Made by a program: the position numbers and the translations under genes
NCBI GenBank assembly: GCA_977006965.1
Contig: OZ345354.1
Span: forward strand, 3,224,001 to 3,288,000
Origin: Phymatolithon calcareum
Taxonomy: Eukaryota; Rhodophyta; Florideophyceae; Hapalidiales
DNA: 64,000 bases
Direction: 5' to 3'
Shown: positions 62,897 through 64,000 of the stretch, in pieces
Layout: every line of letters starts with the position of its first letter
Position numbering within the stretch: position 1 is the stretch's first letter
Notes under the pieces: generated by a model
Databases searched by the model: none
The model's input: only the letters and a program-made list of their open reading frames with translations
Told to the model about the DNA's origin: nothing

Positions 62897-64000
62897 TCAT
62901 TTTCTTTCCGAGTTGTATTCCCAGGGCCCATGCGCATCTGCAATCATTGTCTTCCTGTCGAGTAAATTGGAATACACGCGACCCTCCTCGCAGTACAATT
63001 CGTCGGTATATGGCGAAAATGACTTTGGCCAAAGGCGCGGAACGTATGGACCGCAGCTGCGGACGATTTTTTCAGCTTCATCATCTTGGATAGAACTGTC
63101 GGATTCCCTTTCAGAGGCTTCTGAATCCCAAACGATTCCCTCTAGTTCTCGACTTTGAATAATTGTTCTTCCAGACGTATCTCGAGACACAATATGGCTG
63201 CAGTCATCGCTTTCGGCCACACAAGATATCAAAGAAGGGTGAAGAAAAATACCTTTGCGGCTGCCCAGTGGTGTGATATACCCGATTGTTTTGTTCGTTT
63301 CAGCATTCCATATTCGAATATTGCAATGGAAAGACCCGGAGATAATTCGATATCCATCGAGGCTAAACACAACGCAGCGTGCACCACAATATCCGTAAAA
63401 AGTTTCCCCAATCTGAGTACATGTCCTTGTGCTCCACTGCTGTAGAGCTCCGCAAAAACCCGATACCACCTTTCTGCCGTCCGGGCTCAACGCAACGGAT
63501 ATTGCTCCCAATGCACTAGGACATCTCAAAGGCATCCCGGTCTGCTCGCCTGTCTGCGTGTCCCACAGTCGTACTGTTCCGTCATCTGATGCAGTAGCCA
63601 CTCGCAACATATTTCTGCTTATCGAAACGTCTGTTACGGGTCCTATATAGGGCCCGTAACAGACGTTTCGATAAGCAGAAATGGGTTGCGAGTGGCTACT
63701 GAAAAAGAACATATGTTCTTTTTCACGTTCTTTTGATTCTTTCTCAAGACAAGCATCCCAAATGCGAATAATGCCGTCAGTGGACCCGGATATGATTCTT
63801 TTCCCATCGGATGTGAACGACACGCTTGTAACACGAGATAATATTCTTCCCACAATCCCATCGCACTGCCCACATTCAACATCCAACACCCGAATAGTGC
63901 CATCTCCCCAACCTGATACAATTTTCTTACCATCACGACTGAAGGCAACCGATGTCATGTTGCCCGCTCCATTATGGCTCTTGAGTCTCCTAACCCGTAT
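62897..64000 (-). CDS. WD40-repeat protein gene, copy B (3' end truncated by MULE, 5' end off window)
   Basis: One continuous minus-strand frame enters from the right edge and reads across the palindrome without interruption. WD40 blades GTIRVLDVE, GIIRIWDA, GTVRLWDTQTGE and a degenerate NIRIWNAETN are visible. The MULE cuts the frame after residues NSERK, so about 20 C-terminal residues present in copy A are lost and the stop comes from the element border. The central frame is intact here but broken in copy A. Propeller function may survive, since the missing tail lies outside the clear blades. Confidence 0.82.
   Translation of the reverse strand: MRVRRLKSHNGAGNMTSVAFSRDGKKIVSGWGDGTIRVLDVECGQCDGIVGRILSRVTSVSFTSDGKRIISGSTDGIIRIWDACLEKESKEREKEHMFFFSSHSQPISAYRNVCYGPYIGPVTDVSISRNMLRVATASDDGTVRLWDTQTGEQTGMPLRCPSALGAISVALSPDGRKVVSGFCGALQQWSTRTCTQIGETFYGYCGARCVVFSLDGYRIISGSFHCNIRIWNAETNKTIGYITPLGSRKGIFLHPSLISCVAESDDCSHIVSRDTSGRTIIQSRELEGIVWDSEASERESDSSIQDDEAEKIVRSCGPYVPRLWPKSFSPYTDELYCEEGRVYSNLLDRKTMIADAHGPWEYNSERK
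63593..63700. repeat. 108-bp palindrome inside WD40 coding sequence (copy B)
   Basis: This is the same palindrome as 56790-56898 but one base shorter at the tip, which reads GGGTCCTATATAGGGCCC. A few arm mismatches (for example CAACAT against CAACCC) distinguish it from copy A. Confidence 0.93.

Larger units (their letters stand above)
61707..62898 (+). mobile_element. Mutator-like (MULE) deletion derivative with long TIRs
   Basis: Terminal inverted repeats of about 82 bp (61707-61788 and 62816-62898) start GAGGAAATTCGC and share most bases. The 10-mer ATTTTCTTTC flanks the element on both sides (61697-61706 and 62899-62908) and occurs once in copy A at the matching site; that is the target duplication. 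Inside are a SWIM zinc finger and a zinc knuckle, both features of the C-terminal part of MuDR-type transposases. The DDE core is absent. TIR length, the 10-bp duplication and the SWIM domain together support MULE. Insertion post-dates the tandem duplication. Confidence 0.92.
57823..64000. repeat. Tandem duplication, copy B (runs off the window)
   Basis: Copy B begins at CACAGAACGGTG, which corresponds to 52225. It carries the truncated TMX2-like gene, the intact GTPase and the WD40 gene, with a 1.2-kb MULE inserted at 61707-62898. By extrapolation it would end a few hundred bases past the window. Confidence 0.95.

Noticed and set aside
1-64000. Bacterial or viral origin, operons, CRISPR, tRNA or rRNA genes
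   Set aside because: Retrotransposons with chromodomain, LINEs, F-box, TMX2-like and WD40 genes point to a eukaryotic nucleus. I saw no regularly spaced repeats or cloverleaf-like genes by eye; a tRNA scan was not possible.

Overview
This is a eukaryotic nuclear window. It carries two complete LTR retrotransposons, decayed LINEs, a Mutator-like (MULE) derivative, remnants of other DNA transposons, and a few single-exon host-type genes separated by kilobases of non-coding sequence. No rRNA, tRNA, CRISPR, operon or bacterial signature was seen. Long uninterrupted ORFs (F-box/LRR-like, NYN nuclease, TMX2-like, AIG1-like GTPases) in a repeat-rich, moderately GC background would fit an intron-poor alga or protist. 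A florideophyte red alga such as Chondrus is my best guess, but this is inference and no marker gene settles it.

Layout. At 0.5-4.3 kb is a 3.8-kb LTR element with identical LTRs; its single ORF reads gag, protease, integrase, chromodomain and has no reverse transcriptase. At 4.7-5.8 kb is a Zc3h12a-like NYN ribonuclease gene. At 6.9-9.1 kb is a nearly complete LINE ORF2 with three lesions. At 13.3-16.8 kb are further LINE remnants and one small retroposed insertion with a 17-bp target duplication. At 18.7-19.6 kb is an AIG1-like GTPase gene. From 22.9 to 27.5 kb there are several ORFs I do not recognise. At 28.3-29.3 kb and 30.6-32.2 kb are two broken DDE-transposase-like genes. At 35.7-36.4 kb is a terminal-inverted-repeat MITE-like unit with extra 99-bp repeats. 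At 37.6-39.0 kb is a broken secreted trypsin-like protein whose catalytic triad is replaced. At 39.9-47.7 kb is a complete 7.8-kb Ty3/gypsy element (388-bp LTRs, 5-bp target duplication, 1512-residue Gag-Pol).

The right end (49.6-64 kb) is host-like. An F-box/LRR-like gene is followed by a TMX2-like thioredoxin gene. A head-to-tail tandem duplication then begins inside the TMX2-like gene. Each unit, about 5.6 kb before later insertions, holds part or all of the TMX2-like gene, a small GTPase with a C-terminal membrane segment, and a WD40 gene on the opposite strand. The copies have decayed in a complementary way. TMX2 is intact in copy A only, and the GTPase is intact in copy B only. The WD40 gene is frameshifted and 5'-truncated in copy A. 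In copy B it is in frame, but its 3' end is cut by a MULE with about 82-bp inverted repeats and a 10-bp target duplication. A near-perfect 109-bp palindrome lies inside the WD40 coding sequence in both copies; a one-base difference at its tip is what sets the reading frame.
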